64,000 nucleotides of DNA from Streptomyces sp. 1222.5 (GCF_900105245.1 NZ_FNSZ01000001.1:7562001-7626000), one strand, 5' to 3'. Counted from the stretch's first letter, positions 27,703 through 36,782 are shown. Notes: a model not told the origin generated them from the sequence alone. Program-made: numbers and translations.

Positions 27703-28620
27703 ATGGTGGATCATTCCGGTTGGCGCGTCGGCGTCGCTTCCGCGCCGATACATCACGGCGAAATTCTCCAGGGCGTCTTTCCGCACCAGGGCCAGCTCAC
27801 CCGGGGGCTGGTCACGATGCCCTGCACCGTCCACACCACCCAGGCGTCCTTCATCCCCGCCCGGGGCGAGGAACTGACCGTCTCCCCGGCCTGGAAGACC
27901 AAGGCGCGGCGCGCCGCGCAACTGGCCGTCGAGGCCTGTGTCCCGCCCGGTGACCGGCCGGTCGGCGGCCACCTCGAACTGACCGGCGACGTCCCGCTGT
28001 GCCGCGGCTTCGGCTCCTCCACCAGTGACGTGCTGGCCGCGATCTGGGCCGTCCAGGACGCCCTGGTCCGTCCGCTGCCGCCCGAGGAGACCGCACGGAT
28101 CGCGGTGTGCGCCGAGACGGCCTCCGACTCCCTCATGTTCAAGGAGAGTTCGGTGCTGTTCGCGCAGCGCGAGGGCAGGGTCATCGAGGACTTCGGTTAC
28201 CGGATGCCGGCCCTGCGCGTCCTGGGCTTCGGCTCCCGGCCCGAGAACGAGGGCAAGGGCGTCGACACCCTGGCCTTCCCGCCGGCCCGCTACGACGGCA
28301 CGGAGATCGGTGTCTTCGCCGAACTCCAGGCGATGCTGCGGGAAGCCATCCACACCAAGGACGTCGCGCTGGTCGGCGCGGTGGCCTCGGCCAGTACCGA
28401 GATCAACCAACGGCACCTGCCCATCCCGCTCCTGGACGGCCTGCGCGCCATCGAGCGGGAGACCGGCGCCCTCGGCATCCAGACCGCGCACAGCGGGGAC
28501 ATCGCCGGACTCCTCTACGACCGCGACGACCCCGAGGTCGAGGCACGCACCGAGCACGGCCGACGACTGCTGCACAACATCGGCATCCACGAGCAGTGGA
28601 TCTTCACGACGGGTGACTGA
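27703..28620 (+). CDS. PduX-like L-threonine kinase (GHMP family)
   Basis: A 305-residue GHMP kinase. The N-terminal GEILQGVF stretch resembles PduX-type threonine kinase, and the ATP-binding glycine/serine loop reads PLCRGFGSSTSD at about residue 100. It should phosphorylate threonine on its side-chain oxygen. In friulimicin and pacidamycin clusters such a kinase is grouped with a cysteine-synthase-like enzyme and an argininosuccinate-lyase-like enzyme for 2,3-diaminobutyrate (Dab), and both are the neighbours here. ATG 27703 is chosen over GTG 27664 because purine-rich GAGGAAG and AAGG precede it. It is the first gene downstream of promoter P3 and ends one base before the next start. Confidence 0.85.
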   Translation: MVDHSGWRVGVASAPIHHGEILQGVFPHQGQLTRGLVTMPCTVHTTQASFIPARGEELTVSPAWKTKARRAAQLAVEACVPPGDRPVGGHLELTGDVPLCRGFGSSTSDVLAAIWAVQDALVRPLPPEETARIAVCAETASDSLMFKESSVLFAQREGRVIEDFGYRMPALRVLGFGSRPENEGKGVDTLAFPPARYDGTEIGVFAELQAMLREAIHTKDVALVGAVASASTEINQRHLPIPLLDGLRAIERETGALGIQTAHSGDIAGLLYDRDDPEVEARTEHGRRLLHNIGIHEQWIFTTGD

Positions 28621-28621
28621 C

Positions 28622-29680
28622 ATGACTACGACCACGATCGCGGGCGCCGCGCGGGTGCACGACTCGGTGGTGGACGCCACCGAGCTGCCCCGCATCATCC
28701 AGGTGACCGAGAACCTCTACGCGGCCGCCTTCAGCCTGATGAAGCTGCTGCCCGCGCGCTTCATCGTCGACCGTGCGGAGGCCGCCGGGCAGCTGCGGCC
28801 GGGCACCCGGATCATCGAGACCTCGTCCGGTACCTTCGCGCTCGGCCTGGCCATGGTGTGCCGGCTGCGCGGCTACGACCTGACCATCGTGGGCGACTCC
28901 GCCATCGACCGGGACCTGCGCACCCGGCTGGAGATGCTGGGCGCCACCGTCGAGATCGTCGAGTACGCCGGCCAGCCCGGCGGCATCCAGGGCGCCCGAC
29001 TGGCCCGGGTCGAGGAACTCCGCCGGCTCCACCCCGACAGCTTCGTGCCGGGACAGTACGACAACCCCGACAACCCCGGCGCCTACGCGGCCGTGGCCGA
29101 ACTCGTCGGTGAGACCATCGGCTCCGTGGACTGCCTGGTCGGCCCGGTCGGCTCAGGCGGCTCCACCGGGGGCCTGGCGGCCGCGCTGCGCCCCGCCGAC
29201 CCGGCCCTGCACCTGGTCGGTGTGGACACCCACGGCTCGATCATCTTCGGCACCCCCGACGGACCGCGCACCCTGCGCGGCCTCGGCAGCAGCATCCACC
29301 CCGGCAACGTGCGCCACGCGGCCTACGACGAGGTCCACTGGGTCACCGCCGCCGAGGCCTTCCACGCCACGCACGAGCTGTTCCGCACCCACGGGCTGTT
29401 CATGGGCCCCACCAGCGGCGCCTCCTTCCAGGTCGCCTCCTGGTGGGCCGCCCGCAACCCCGGGAGCAAGGTCGTCATGGTGCTGCCCGACGAGGGCTAC
29501 CGCTATCAGTCGACCGTCTACAACACCGACTGGCTGCGCGAGCAGGGCATCGAGCCGGCCCCCGCCCCGGGCGGCCCCGTGACCGTCGAGCACCCGCTCG
29601 ACGCCCCGCCCGCCTGGGCCCGGCTGGTCTGGGCGCGCCGCGGATTCGACGACGTGATGATGCCGGAGGCGGGCGCATGA
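28622..29680 (+). CDS. Cysteine-synthase-like PLP enzyme, probable 2,3-diaminobutyrate pathway beta-replacement enzyme
   Basis: A 352-residue fold-type II PLP enzyme. Aligning to CysK places the Schiff-base lysine at K41 (FSLMK), the substrate loop at TSSGTF in place of PTSGN, and the phosphate-binding loop at GSGGSTGG near residue 178. It is thus catalytically plausible but with a changed acceptor loop. In the Dab route it would replace the phosphate of O-phosphothreonine with an amine, probably aspartate, giving a substrate for the lyase encoded at 30933. That assignment rests on gene grouping known from friulimicin and pacidamycin clusters. It is coupled to the next gene by ATGA. Confidence 0.85.
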   Translation: MTTTTIAGAARVHDSVVDATELPRIIQVTENLYAAAFSLMKLLPARFIVDRAEAAGQLRPGTRIIETSSGTFALGLAMVCRLRGYDLTIVGDSAIDRDLRTRLEMLGATVEIVEYAGQPGGIQGARLARVEELRRLHPDSFVPGQYDNPDNPGAYAAVAELVGETIGSVDCLVGPVGSGGSTGGLAAALRPADPALHLVGVDTHGSIIFGTPDGPRTLRGLGSSIHPGNVRHAAYDEVHWVTAAEAFHATHELFRTHGLFMGPTSGASFQVASWWAARNPGSKVVMVLPDEGYRYQSTVYNTDWLREQGIEPAPAPGGPVTVEHPLDAPPAWARLVWARRGFDDVMMPEAGA

Positions 29681-30936
29681 ACACCCCACTGCTGCTGCTC
29701 GTCGAGTCCAACACCACCGGTACCGGACGCCAGTTCGCGCAGCGGGCCCGTGCCTTCGGCGCCGAGCCCGTGCTGCTGAGCGCCGACCCCGGCCGCTACC
29801 CCTACGCGGCCGAGGACGAGCTGCGCACGGTGGTCGTCGACACCGCGGACGGCGACGCCCTGTGGGCCGCCGTACAGCGGCTCGCCGCCGGGTCGCGGAT
29901 CGCCGGTGTGCTCTCCAGCTCGGAGTACTACGTCGCCACCGCGGCGGACCTCGCGGCACGGCTCGGGCTGCCCGGGCCGTCTGCCGACGCGGTACGCGCC
30001 TGCCGGGACAAGTCCGTGCAGCGCCGCACCCTGGCCGAGGCGGGCGTGCCCGTCCCCTGGTTCTCCGTGGCCGGCGAGGTCGCCGAGGCGGTCGCCGCCG
30101 CGCAGTGGCGGCGCGGCCCGGTGGTGGTCAAGCCGGTCCAGGGCTCGGGCAGTCTGGGCGTCCGCCTGTGCCGGGACACCGGTGAGGTCGCCGCGCACGC
30201 CCGTGGCCTGCTGGCCGCGACGGTCAACGAGCGCGGGCTGACCACGCCCGCCCGCGTCCTCGTCGAGCAGTACCTGACCGGTCCCGAGTTCTCGGTCGAG
30301 GTGTTCGGCGAGCACGCCGTGGTGACGGTCGCCAAGCACGTCGGCGCACCGCCCGTCTTCGTGGAGACCGGACACGACGTACCGGCCGTGCCGACCGCGC
30401 CCGACGCCGCGGCCCTCGTCGACAGTGCCGTGCACGCCGTCAAGGCGCTCGGCCTGGGCTGGGGCGCGGCCCACGTCGAACTCCGCCTCGACGCGGGCGT
30501 GGCCCGCGTCATCGAGGTCAACCCCCGCCTGGCCGGCGGGATGATCCCGGAGCTGGTGCGCCGCGCCCGCGGTGTCGACCTGGTCGGCGCCCAGGTGCGC
30601 GCGGGCCTCGGCCTGCCCGTCGACCTCACCGACGCGACCGACGCGGCGGGCGCCGCCTCGATCCGGTTCCTCACCGCCGGCACCGACGCCGTCCTCGCGG
30701 ACACGGACGCCGGCGAGGCGGCGGCCCGCGCCGTGCCCGGCGTCGTGGACGCCGCCCTGTACCGCCCGCCCGGCACCCGTGTCGGACCGGCCGAGGACTT
30801 CCGCGGCCGGCTGGGGCACGTCATCGCCGCCGGAGCGACGCCGCAGGAGTCCGCGCGGGCGGCCGACACCGCCCTCTCCTTCGGCCTGTCCACCGCCCTG
30901 GAGCACACCCCGGCGCGGGAGGCGAGGCCGGTATGA
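29677..30936 (+). CDS. ATP-grasp ligase
   Basis: A 419-residue ATP-grasp protein. The N-terminal pre-ATP-grasp domain is followed by the ATP-binding stretch VVVKPVQGSGSLGVRL near residue 150 and the metal-binding EVNPRLAGG near 280. ATP-grasp enzymes form amide or peptide bonds through acyl-phosphates, and the overall pattern is that of the carnosine-synthase/BacD-like group. It sits between the PLP enzyme and the lyase with ATGA overlaps on both sides. It may act in the same precursor pathway or join amino acids as a separate ligase; the substrate is unknown. Confidence 0.82.
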   Translation: MNTPLLLLVESNTTGTGRQFAQRARAFGAEPVLLSADPGRYPYAAEDELRTVVVDTADGDALWAAVQRLAAGSRIAGVLSSSEYYVATAADLAARLGLPGPSADAVRACRDKSVQRRTLAEAGVPVPWFSVAGEVAEAVAAAQWRRGPVVVKPVQGSGSLGVRLCRDTGEVAAHARGLLAATVNERGLTTPARVLVEQYLTGPEFSVEVFGEHAVVTVAKHVGAPPVFVETGHDVPAVPTAPDAAALVDSAVHAVKALGLGWGAAHVELRLDAGVARVIEVNPRLAGGMIPELVRRARGVDLVGAQVRAGLGLPVDLTDATDAAGAASIRFLTAGTDAVLADTDAGEAAARAVPGVVDAALYRPPGTRVGPAEDFRGRLGHVIAAGATPQESARAADTALSFGLSTALEHTPAREARPV

Positions 30937-32480
30937 GCACGACCCCGTACGCCGCCGACGCGGTCGCCGGCCCGGCACCGGACCGCACGCCGGACATCGG
31001 CGGAGTGGACACCGGGAGGCTGCGCACCGCTCTCGACGCGACCGCCCACCGCATCGTCTACGACCAGTACGGTTCCGGCGCCGACGACCCGATCGGCCGG
31101 GAACTGCGGCTGATCAGCGAGGTGGACCGGGCCCACCTGGTGATGCTCACCGAGCGCGGCATCGTCGACGCGGCCCGCGCCGGCGCGCTGCTCGACACCA
31201 TCGACGCCCTGCGTGCCGCGGACTTCGGCCCCGTCCGGGACCGCCCGATGCCCCGCGGCCTGTACCTGGCCTACGAGGGCTGGCTCGTGGACCGGCTCGG
31301 CCAGCGGACCGGCGGTGTGCTGCACACCGGCCGCTCGCGCAACGACCTCAACGCCACCACCGTACGGCTCCGGGCGCGCGCCCCCTACGCCCGGCTGCTG
31401 GACGAGGTCCTGGAGCTGGCCGGGGTCCTGCTCGACCGGGCCGAGCGGTACCGCGACGTCGTCATGCCCGCCTACACGCACGGCCAGCCCGCCGTGCCGA
31501 TCTCCTACGGCCACTACCTGTGCGGGGTCGCCGGCGCCGTACTGCGCTCGGCCGCCGGACTGCTCGACGCAGGACGGGAGATCGACGTCAACCCGCTCGG
31601 CGCGGGGGCCGTCGGCGGCACCTCGGTGCCCGTCGACCCGGCCCGCACCGCCGAACTCCTCGGCTTCACCGCCGCCACGCCGAACTCCGTCGACGCGGTC
31701 GCCTCCCGGGACTTCGCGCTGCGGATGCTGTCCGCCTCGGCCGTCCTCGGCGTGCTCATGGCCCGGGTCGCCCGCGACCTGACCTGGTGGACCACCGAGG
31801 AGTTCGGGCTGCTGCGGATGGCCGACGACCTGGTCGGCTCCAGCTCGATGATGCCGCAGAAGCGCAACCCGTTCCTGCTGGAGCACGTCCAGGGACGCTC
31901 GTCCGCCGCCCTCGCCGGCTTCACCGGAGCCGCCACCGCCATGTCCACCGCCGGCTACACCAACGCCATCGCCGTCGGTACCGAGGCCGTACGCCACCTG
32001 TGGCCCGGTCTCGCGGGCACCGAGGAGGCGGCGACCCTGCTGCGGCTCGTCGTCGCCGGTGCCGAACCCGACCGCGACCGCATGCGCGCCCGGGCCCGGG
32101 ACGGCTTCACCTCGGCGACCTACCTCGCCGAACGCCTCGTCGTGGACGGCATACCCTTCCGCACCGCCCACCATCTCGTCGGGGAGACCGTCCTCGCCGC
32201 TCTGGACGGCGGTCTCCCGCTGTCCGAGGCGTCCCGTGCGCAGCCCGACGTGGCCGGCGCCGCCGCCGGATACCCCGCCGACTGGCTGGACCCGGAGACG
32301 GTGGCCACCGCCTGCGCCCACGGCGGTGGCCCCGGCGGCACCGCGCCGGACGCCGCGCTGATCCAGGCGCGCTCCGAACTCGCCTCCGTGGAGACGGAGT
32401 TCACCGCACGCCGGGCACGCTGGGCCGGCGCCGCCGACCGGCTGACCGACGAGGTCGCCAAGGTGGTGGCCGACCGATGA
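30933..32480 (+). CDS. Argininosuccinate-lyase-like fumarase-superfamily enzyme
   Basis: A 515-residue fumarase/ASL-superfamily enzyme. It keeps HTGRSRND near residue 130, THGQPAVPISYGHY near 182 and the superfamily signature SSSMMPQKRNP near 308, which carries the catalytic serine. The extended C-terminus is longer than in ArgH. In a Dab pathway it would split an aspartate adduct into 2,3-diaminobutyrate and fumarate. True arginine biosynthesis is less likely because argG is absent and the neighbours are cluster genes. It overlaps both neighbours by ATGA. Confidence 0.85.
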   Translation: MSTTPYAADAVAGPAPDRTPDIGGVDTGRLRTALDATAHRIVYDQYGSGADDPIGRELRLISEVDRAHLVMLTERGIVDAARAGALLDTIDALRAADFGPVRDRPMPRGLYLAYEGWLVDRLGQRTGGVLHTGRSRNDLNATTVRLRARAPYARLLDEVLELAGVLLDRAERYRDVVMPAYTHGQPAVPISYGHYLCGVAGAVLRSAAGLLDAGREIDVNPLGAGAVGGTSVPVDPARTAELLGFTAATPNSVDAVASRDFALRMLSASAVLGVLMARVARDLTWWTTEEFGLLRMADDLVGSSSMMPQKRNPFLLEHVQGRSSAALAGFTGAATAMSTAGYTNAIAVGTEAVRHLWPGLAGTEEAATLLRLVVAGAEPDRDRMRARARDGFTSATYLAERLVVDGIPFRTAHHLVGETVLAALDGGLPLSEASRAQPDVAGAAAGYPADWLDPETVATACAHGGGPGGTAPDAALIQARSELASVETEFTARRARWAGAADRLTDEVAKVVADR

Positions 32481-33793
32481 GCGCACCCACCGGAGCCACC
32501 GCACCACGGCCCCGGGGCGGACTGCTGCGGCAACGGGACTTCCGGCTGCTGTGGGCGGGGGAGACCGCGAGCCGGTTCGGCAGCAACGTCACCGGTGTCG
32601 CCATGCCACTGGTCGCCGTCGTCAGCCTCGACGCGAGCACCTTCTGGGTGAGCGCGCTGGCCGCGGCGGCCTGGCTGCCCTGGCTGCTGGTCGGACTGCC
32701 CGCCGGAGCCTGGGTGGACCGGCTGCCGCGCCGCCCGCTGATGCTGGTGTGCAACCTGGGCTCACTGGTGCTGCTGGCCAGCGTGCCCGCCACCGCCTGG
32801 CTGGACGCGCTGACCATGACCCAGCTGCTGGTGGTCGCCCTGCTCACCGGACTGGCGAACGTCTTCTTCTCGATCGCCTACCGCGTCTACCTGCCGTCCG
32901 TCGTGGAGCGCGAGGACCTCGCCGAGGCCAACGCCAGACTCCAGGGCAGCGAGTCCGCGGCACAACTCGCCGGGCTCGGCGGCGGCGGCATGCTGGCCGG
33001 GCTGTTCGGAGCGGTCAGCGGCCTCCTCGTCGACGCCGCGACCTTCCTCGTCTCCACCCTCTGCCTGCTCGGCATCCGCAGGTCCGAACCCCGTCCGGAG
33101 AAGTCCGCGGCCCCCCGGGCCCTGCGCCAGGACGTGCGCGACGGCCTCCGGTACACGGTGCGCGACCCGTACCTGCGCGTCCTCACGACGTACGGCACCG
33201 TCACCAACCTGCTCCTCACCGGCTACCAGGCCCTCCTCACCGTCTTCCTCGTACGCGACCTGGGCGTCGAGGCGGCCGCGGTGGGCTGGCTGCTGGCCGG
33301 CGCGAGCGTCGGCGGGCTGCTCGGCGCCGTCCTGGCCGGCGCGCTCTCCCGGCGCTTCGGCTCGGCCCGCGGCATGCTGCTGTGCAAGTTCGCCACCGCG
33401 CCGTTCGGGCTGCTCGTGCCGCTGGCCCAACCGGGGTGGCGGGTCGTCCTGCTCGCCCTCGGCGGGGCGGTCCTCGCCCTGGGCGTGGTGTCCGCCAACG
33501 TCATCCAGGGCACGTTCCGCCAGCAGTACTGCCCCCCGCACCTGCTGGGCCGGATCACCGCGAGCATGTCCGTGGCCAACTTCGGTGCCATCCCCGTCGG
33601 TTCGCTGCTCGGCGGTGCCCTCGGCGCCACCCTCGGCGTGCGGCCCGCGCTGTGGCTGCTCACCGGAGGCCTCGCGGTCAGCTCCGCGCTGCTTCTGGCG
33701 GGACCCCTGCGCGCGCACCGCGACCTGCCCACCGAACCACCCACACCACCCGAGGTCCAGGACCGGCCGGTCGGCGTCCTCGGACGGAGCTGA
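32477..33793 (+). CDS. MFS transporter (probable peptide exporter)
   Basis: A 438-residue protein with about twelve hydrophobic segments. The motif WVDRLPRRPLM between segments 2 and 3 is the major-facilitator loop motif (G-x-x-x-D-R-x-x-R-R). It belongs to the enterobactin-exporter/EntS-like group common in natural-product clusters. As the last gene of the coupled kinase operon it probably exports the peptide and gives self-protection. There is no periplasmic or ABC component nearby. Confidence 0.85.
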   Translation: MSAPTGATAPRPRGGLLRQRDFRLLWAGETASRFGSNVTGVAMPLVAVVSLDASTFWVSALAAAAWLPWLLVGLPAGAWVDRLPRRPLMLVCNLGSLVLLASVPATAWLDALTMTQLLVVALLTGLANVFFSIAYRVYLPSVVEREDLAEANARLQGSESAAQLAGLGGGGMLAGLFGAVSGLLVDAATFLVSTLCLLGIRRSEPRPEKSAAPRALRQDVRDGLRYTVRDPYLRVLTTYGTVTNLLLTGYQALLTVFLVRDLGVEAAAVGWLLAGASVGGLLGAVLAGALSRRFGSARGMLLCKFATAPFGLLVPLAQPGWRVVLLALGGAVLALGVVSANVIQGTFRQQYCPPHLLGRITASMSVANFGAIPVGSLLGGALGATLGVRPALWLLTGGLAVSSALLLAGPLRAHRDLPTEPPTPPEVQDRPVGVLGRS

Positions 33794-33841
33794 GCCGCCC
33801 CGGCGGCGGCCCGCGTATCGTCATCGAACAGGAGGGGTCCG

Positions 33842-34651
33842 GTGAGTGATCCCATGAGCGGTTCCCCAGCCCCCGCGAGCGGCACCCTGCTGCACGCGGC
33901 GGCGCCCCCGGGACTGGCACTGCCCCGGCCCGGTTCCCTGGACCTCTGGCTGCTCAGGGTCCCCGACGTCCGGGGGGCGGGACTCGACCCGACCGTGCTG
34001 GACGCGACGGAACGGCGGCGCGCCGCCGAACTGGCCCACGGCGGCGACCGGATCCGCTTCACCGCCGCCCATCTGGCCCTGCGCCGCCTGCTGGGCACCT
34101 ACCTCGGCACCCGGCCGCAGGACATCCGCTACGGCCGTGAGACCTGCCCGTGCTGCGGTGGCCCCCACGGCCGGCCGACCGTGCTGGGCGCCACCCGCGA
34201 GCTGCACTTCTCCCTCTCCCACCGCGGCGATCTCGTCCTCATGGGCACCGCGGTGGCACCCATCGGCGTCGACGTGGACCTGGTCGCCGATCCGGGCAGC
34301 GCCGCCGAACTCGCCGCCATGCTGCACCCGGCCGAGCGGGCGGAGATCGAGGCGCTGCCGCCCATGCGCCGGCCGCGCGCGCTGGCCCGGCTGTGGACCC
34401 GCAAGGAGGCGTACCTCAAGGGTCTGGGCACCGGCCTGGGCCGGGACCCGGCGGCCGACTACGTGGGCTCCGGGCAGCCGGACGGCCCGTATCCGCCCAC
34501 CGGGTGGACCCTCCTCGACGTGCCCGTCGACCGCGGCTACGCGGCGGCCGTCGCCGTGCACGGCAGGCTGACGGCACCCGTGCCCCGGGTGAACCGTCTC
34601 TCGGACCACGACATCCGCGGCGGGCCCCCACCGGAAGCACCGGAGCCTTGA
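33842..34651 (+). CDS. 4'-phosphopantetheinyl transferase (Sfp type)
   Basis: A 269-residue PPTase. It has the metal-binding G-V-D-V-D (near residue 142) and W-T-R-K-E-A-Y-L-K (near 183) motifs of the Sfp family, which converts apo-T domains to holo form with coenzyme A. It should activate the six T domains of the NRPS. AGGAGG lies upstream of the GTG start at 33842; an in-frame ATG follows at 33854. It is 48 bp after the exporter gene and probably marks the right end of the cluster. A two-cysteine CPCCGG stretch before the catalytic core is common in Streptomyces members. Confidence 0.93.
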   Translation: MSDPMSGSPAPASGTLLHAAAPPGLALPRPGSLDLWLLRVPDVRGAGLDPTVLDATERRRAAELAHGGDRIRFTAAHLALRRLLGTYLGTRPQDIRYGRETCPCCGGPHGRPTVLGATRELHFSLSHRGDLVLMGTAVAPIGVDVDLVADPGSAAELAAMLHPAERAEIEALPPMRRPRALARLWTRKEAYLKGLGTGLGRDPAADYVGSGQPDGPYPPTGWTLLDVPVDRGYAAAVAVHGRLTAPVPRVNRLSDHDIRGGPPPEAPEP

Positions 34652-34673
34652 CCCGGAGCACCCGCGAGGGGCC

Positions 34674-34705
34674 GGCCCGGCACGCCGTCACGCGGCTGCC
34701 GGGCC
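34674..34705. terminator. Possible terminator hairpin between convergent genes
   Basis: A perfect 9-bp inverted repeat (34674-34682 with 34697-34705) with a 14-base loop between the PPTase and monooxygenase stop codons. Confidence 0.5.
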
Positions 34706-34728
34706 CCGGCGATCCCCGCCGCCGACCG

Positions 34729-36153
34729 TCAGCGGGCGGGCCGGCCGAACCAGCGGCGGAGATGGTCGTCCAGGTCCCGCTGCTCGTCGCCGATCCAGGC
34801 GACATGGCCGTCGGGGCGCAGCAGGACGCACGGGACATCCAGTGCGGCGGTGGGATCCGCGAGCTGATCGACCCGGTCCGACCAGCCCCCTGCGGTCAGC
34901 CGTCCGGTGCGGTCCAGCAGCAGTCCGCGGCCGCGACGCAGCAGATCGTAGAGGCGGCCCCGGGCCACGTCGATGTCACGCAGTCGGCGGCCGAGCAGAT
35001 CGGGGCCGTCGCCGAAGTCGTAGCGGACGCCGACAGCGGTGATCTTCTCGATCAGACGGCGGTTCACCTCGTCGAGGTCCATCAGTTCGGTGAGCAGCCG
35101 GCGCACCGCCCGCGGGCCCGGTTCGGTGGACAGCAGTTCCATCTGGGCGCGCGTGTTGTCCAGCACGTCCTCGGCGACCGGACGACGTTCGGCCTGGTAG
35201 GTGTCCAGCAGTGACGCCGGCGCCCAGCCGCGGATCCGTGCCGCCAGTTTCCAGCCGAGGTTGAACGCGTCCTGGACACCGAGGTTGAGGCCCTGCCCGC
35301 CGGCGGGCGGATGGATGTGTGCCGCGTCGCCGGCCAGCAGCACCCGCCCGACCCGATAGCGTTCGGCCAGCCGGGTGGCATCACCGAAGCGGGACAACCA
35401 GCGCGGGGAGTGCACGCCGAAGTCGGTTCCGGCGACCGCCCGCAGCCGTTCCCTGAAGTCCTCCAGGGTGGGCGGTTCCGCGCGCTCACCGACTGCCGCC
35501 CCAGGGACCACGACGCGATGGACCCCCTCGCCGAAGGGCCTGAGGCTGAAAGTCCTGTAGGTGTCCTTGACTTCGGCGACCTTGGCGGCGATCTCCGCCT
35601 GCGGCACACCCACTTCCATCTCGCCCATCAGCGTCTCGGTCCGCGAGGGCTCGCCGGGGAAGCCGACGCCGAGCAGTTTGCGCACGGTACTGCGTCCGCC
35701 GTCACAGCCGACGAGATAGCGCGAGCGCAGCCGTTCGCCGTCGGCCAGTTCGACGGTCACACCCTCGTCGTCCTGCTGGAGGCCGGCCACCGCACCACCG
35801 CGCCGGACCTGCGCGCCCAGTCGCCTCGCATGCTCTTCGAGCAGGCGAACGACGACCGGCTGCGGGATGCCCAGCAGATAGGCGTGTGCGGAATCCAGGT
35901 CCTTCGGCGCGGGTTTGTCGATGGCGGCGAAGAATCCGCCGGCCGGACGCCGCCGCCCGTGTTCGAGCATGCGGTCCAGCAGCCCGCGCATGGCCATCAA
36001 TTCGATACTGCGCACATGCAGACCGACCACGCGGGCGAACGACACGGGCTCGGTCTCCTTCTCCAGAACGAGTACCCGCACATCGTGCAGCCGCAGTTCA
36101 GCGGCCAGCATCGCGCCGGTCGGCCCGCATCCGGCGATGATCACGTCGAACAT
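34729..36153 (-). CDS. rox: Rifampicin monooxygenase-like FAD hydroxylase
   Basis: A 474-residue class A flavoprotein monooxygenase. It has the FAD fingerprint GCGPTG (residues 8-13), the middle motif YLVGCDGGRSTVRK near residue 155 and the GDAAHIHPPAGGQGLNLG motif near 285. Long stretches resemble Rox, which hydroxylates rifampicin using NADPH and leads to its linearisation and inactivation. It therefore likely gives rifamycin resistance and is probably not part of the NRPS pathway, though a tailoring role cannot be excluded. ATG 36153 is chosen because MFDVIIAGCGPTG is the family's usual N-terminus and GAAAGG precedes it. A 9-bp inverted repeat lies just upstream. Confidence 0.88.
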   Translation of the reverse strand: MFDVIIAGCGPTGAMLAAELRLHDVRVLVLEKETEPVSFARVVGLHVRSIELMAMRGLLDRMLEHGRRRPAGGFFAAIDKPAPKDLDSAHAYLLGIPQPVVVRLLEEHARRLGAQVRRGGAVAGLQQDDEGVTVELADGERLRSRYLVGCDGGRSTVRKLLGVGFPGEPSRTETLMGEMEVGVPQAEIAAKVAEVKDTYRTFSLRPFGEGVHRVVVPGAAVGERAEPPTLEDFRERLRAVAGTDFGVHSPRWLSRFGDATRLAERYRVGRVLLAGDAAHIHPPAGGQGLNLGVQDAFNLGWKLAARIRGWAPASLLDTYQAERRPVAEDVLDNTRAQMELLSTEPGPRAVRRLLTELMDLDEVNRRLIEKITAVGVRYDFGDGPDLLGRRLRDIDVARGRLYDLLRRGRGLLLDRTGRLTAGGWSDRVDQLADPTAALDVPCVLLRPDGHVAWIGDEQRDLDDHLRRWFGRPAR

Positions 36154-36167
36154 AGGTGTTGCCTTTC

Positions 36168-36195
36168 GGGAGTGCCTTGTGGGCGGGGCACTCCC
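36168..36195 (-). promoter_or_regulatory. Inverted repeat upstream of the monooxygenase
   Basis: GGGAGTGCC (36168-36176) and GGCACTCCC (36187-36195) form a perfect 9-bp inverted repeat with a 10-base spacer, just upstream of the ribosome binding site of the monooxygenase gene. It could be an operator or a leader hairpin. It does not look like the rifamycin-associated element as I remember it. Confidence 0.5.
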
Positions 36196-36286
36196 AACGA
36201 CACCTACGTCGATCGCCCGACCGTGACGGAAAGGGGGAGCACCCACAGCGATACAGCGTTCATGGGTCTCACCTCCTCGGGCGGTG

Positions 36287-36692
36287 TCACGGACAGCCGC
36301 AAGCTACAAGCCGGCCATCACCGCGTCCAACCCTTTTCGGTCGGCGCGAGCTGAAGACCGGGGTCCAGCGGCCCGGGTGGTCGGCGCTCGCCCTGCGGGA
36401 GCCGCTCAGGGGCACCACCTCGCCGCTGCCGATCGTGACCAGCAGCAACTGGTTGTGGAACTCCCCCTTGCCGGAGCACTTCTCGGGATCGCACCCCCAG
36501 GCGATGAGACGGTCGTCGCCCCGGGCGAGGACCTGCCGTCATGTCGGCGGGGCCCTTCTCGTCCGCCGGCCGATCCGCCTTCGCGCCGTCCGGACTGTAG
36601 TAGTCGCGGAAGGGTTTCATCGGGGTCTCGGCGTGGACGCCTCCGTGGCCCACCGCTGTGCCCCCGAGACGCGTGCCACCGCGCCTGGCCAT
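36287..36692 (-). pseudogene. Frameshifted hypothetical protein gene
   Basis: From ATG 36692 the reading MARRGGTRLGG...MKPFRDYYSPDG looks like real coding sequence to about 36540. From there the plausible reading moves to another frame (VLARGDDRLIAWGCDPEKC, then GEFHNQLLLVTIGSGEVVPL) and ends at the stop at 36287. Removing one G near 36535 would join the two as DMTAVLARGDD. Either the gene is broken by a one-base insertion or the sequence has an error there. The family is not recognised. Confidence 0.6.
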
Positions 36693-36782
36693 GCCTCCCG
36701 GGATGATCAGCGCCGAGAAATTTCCCGCGACCCCACAGCGTGCCATCACTACGAAATGTAAATGCTATGTAACAGTCTGTGC

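Noticed and set aside
28622..29680. PLP enzyme lacking its Schiff-base lysine
   Set aside because: At first sight the SVKDR-type stretch seemed to read FIVDR. Aligning from the downstream AEAAGQLRPG region places a lysine (K41) at the correct position.
30933..32480. Genuine argininosuccinate lyase (argH) of arginine biosynthesis
   Set aside because: It is embedded in a coupled operon with a threonine-kinase-like and a cysteine-synthase-like gene, there is no argG, and the C-terminus is longer than usual.
36154..36290. Possible rifamycin-associated element upstream of the rox-like gene
   Set aside because: No 19-bp near-palindrome of the expected type was found. Only the different 9-bp inverted repeat at 36168-36195 is present.
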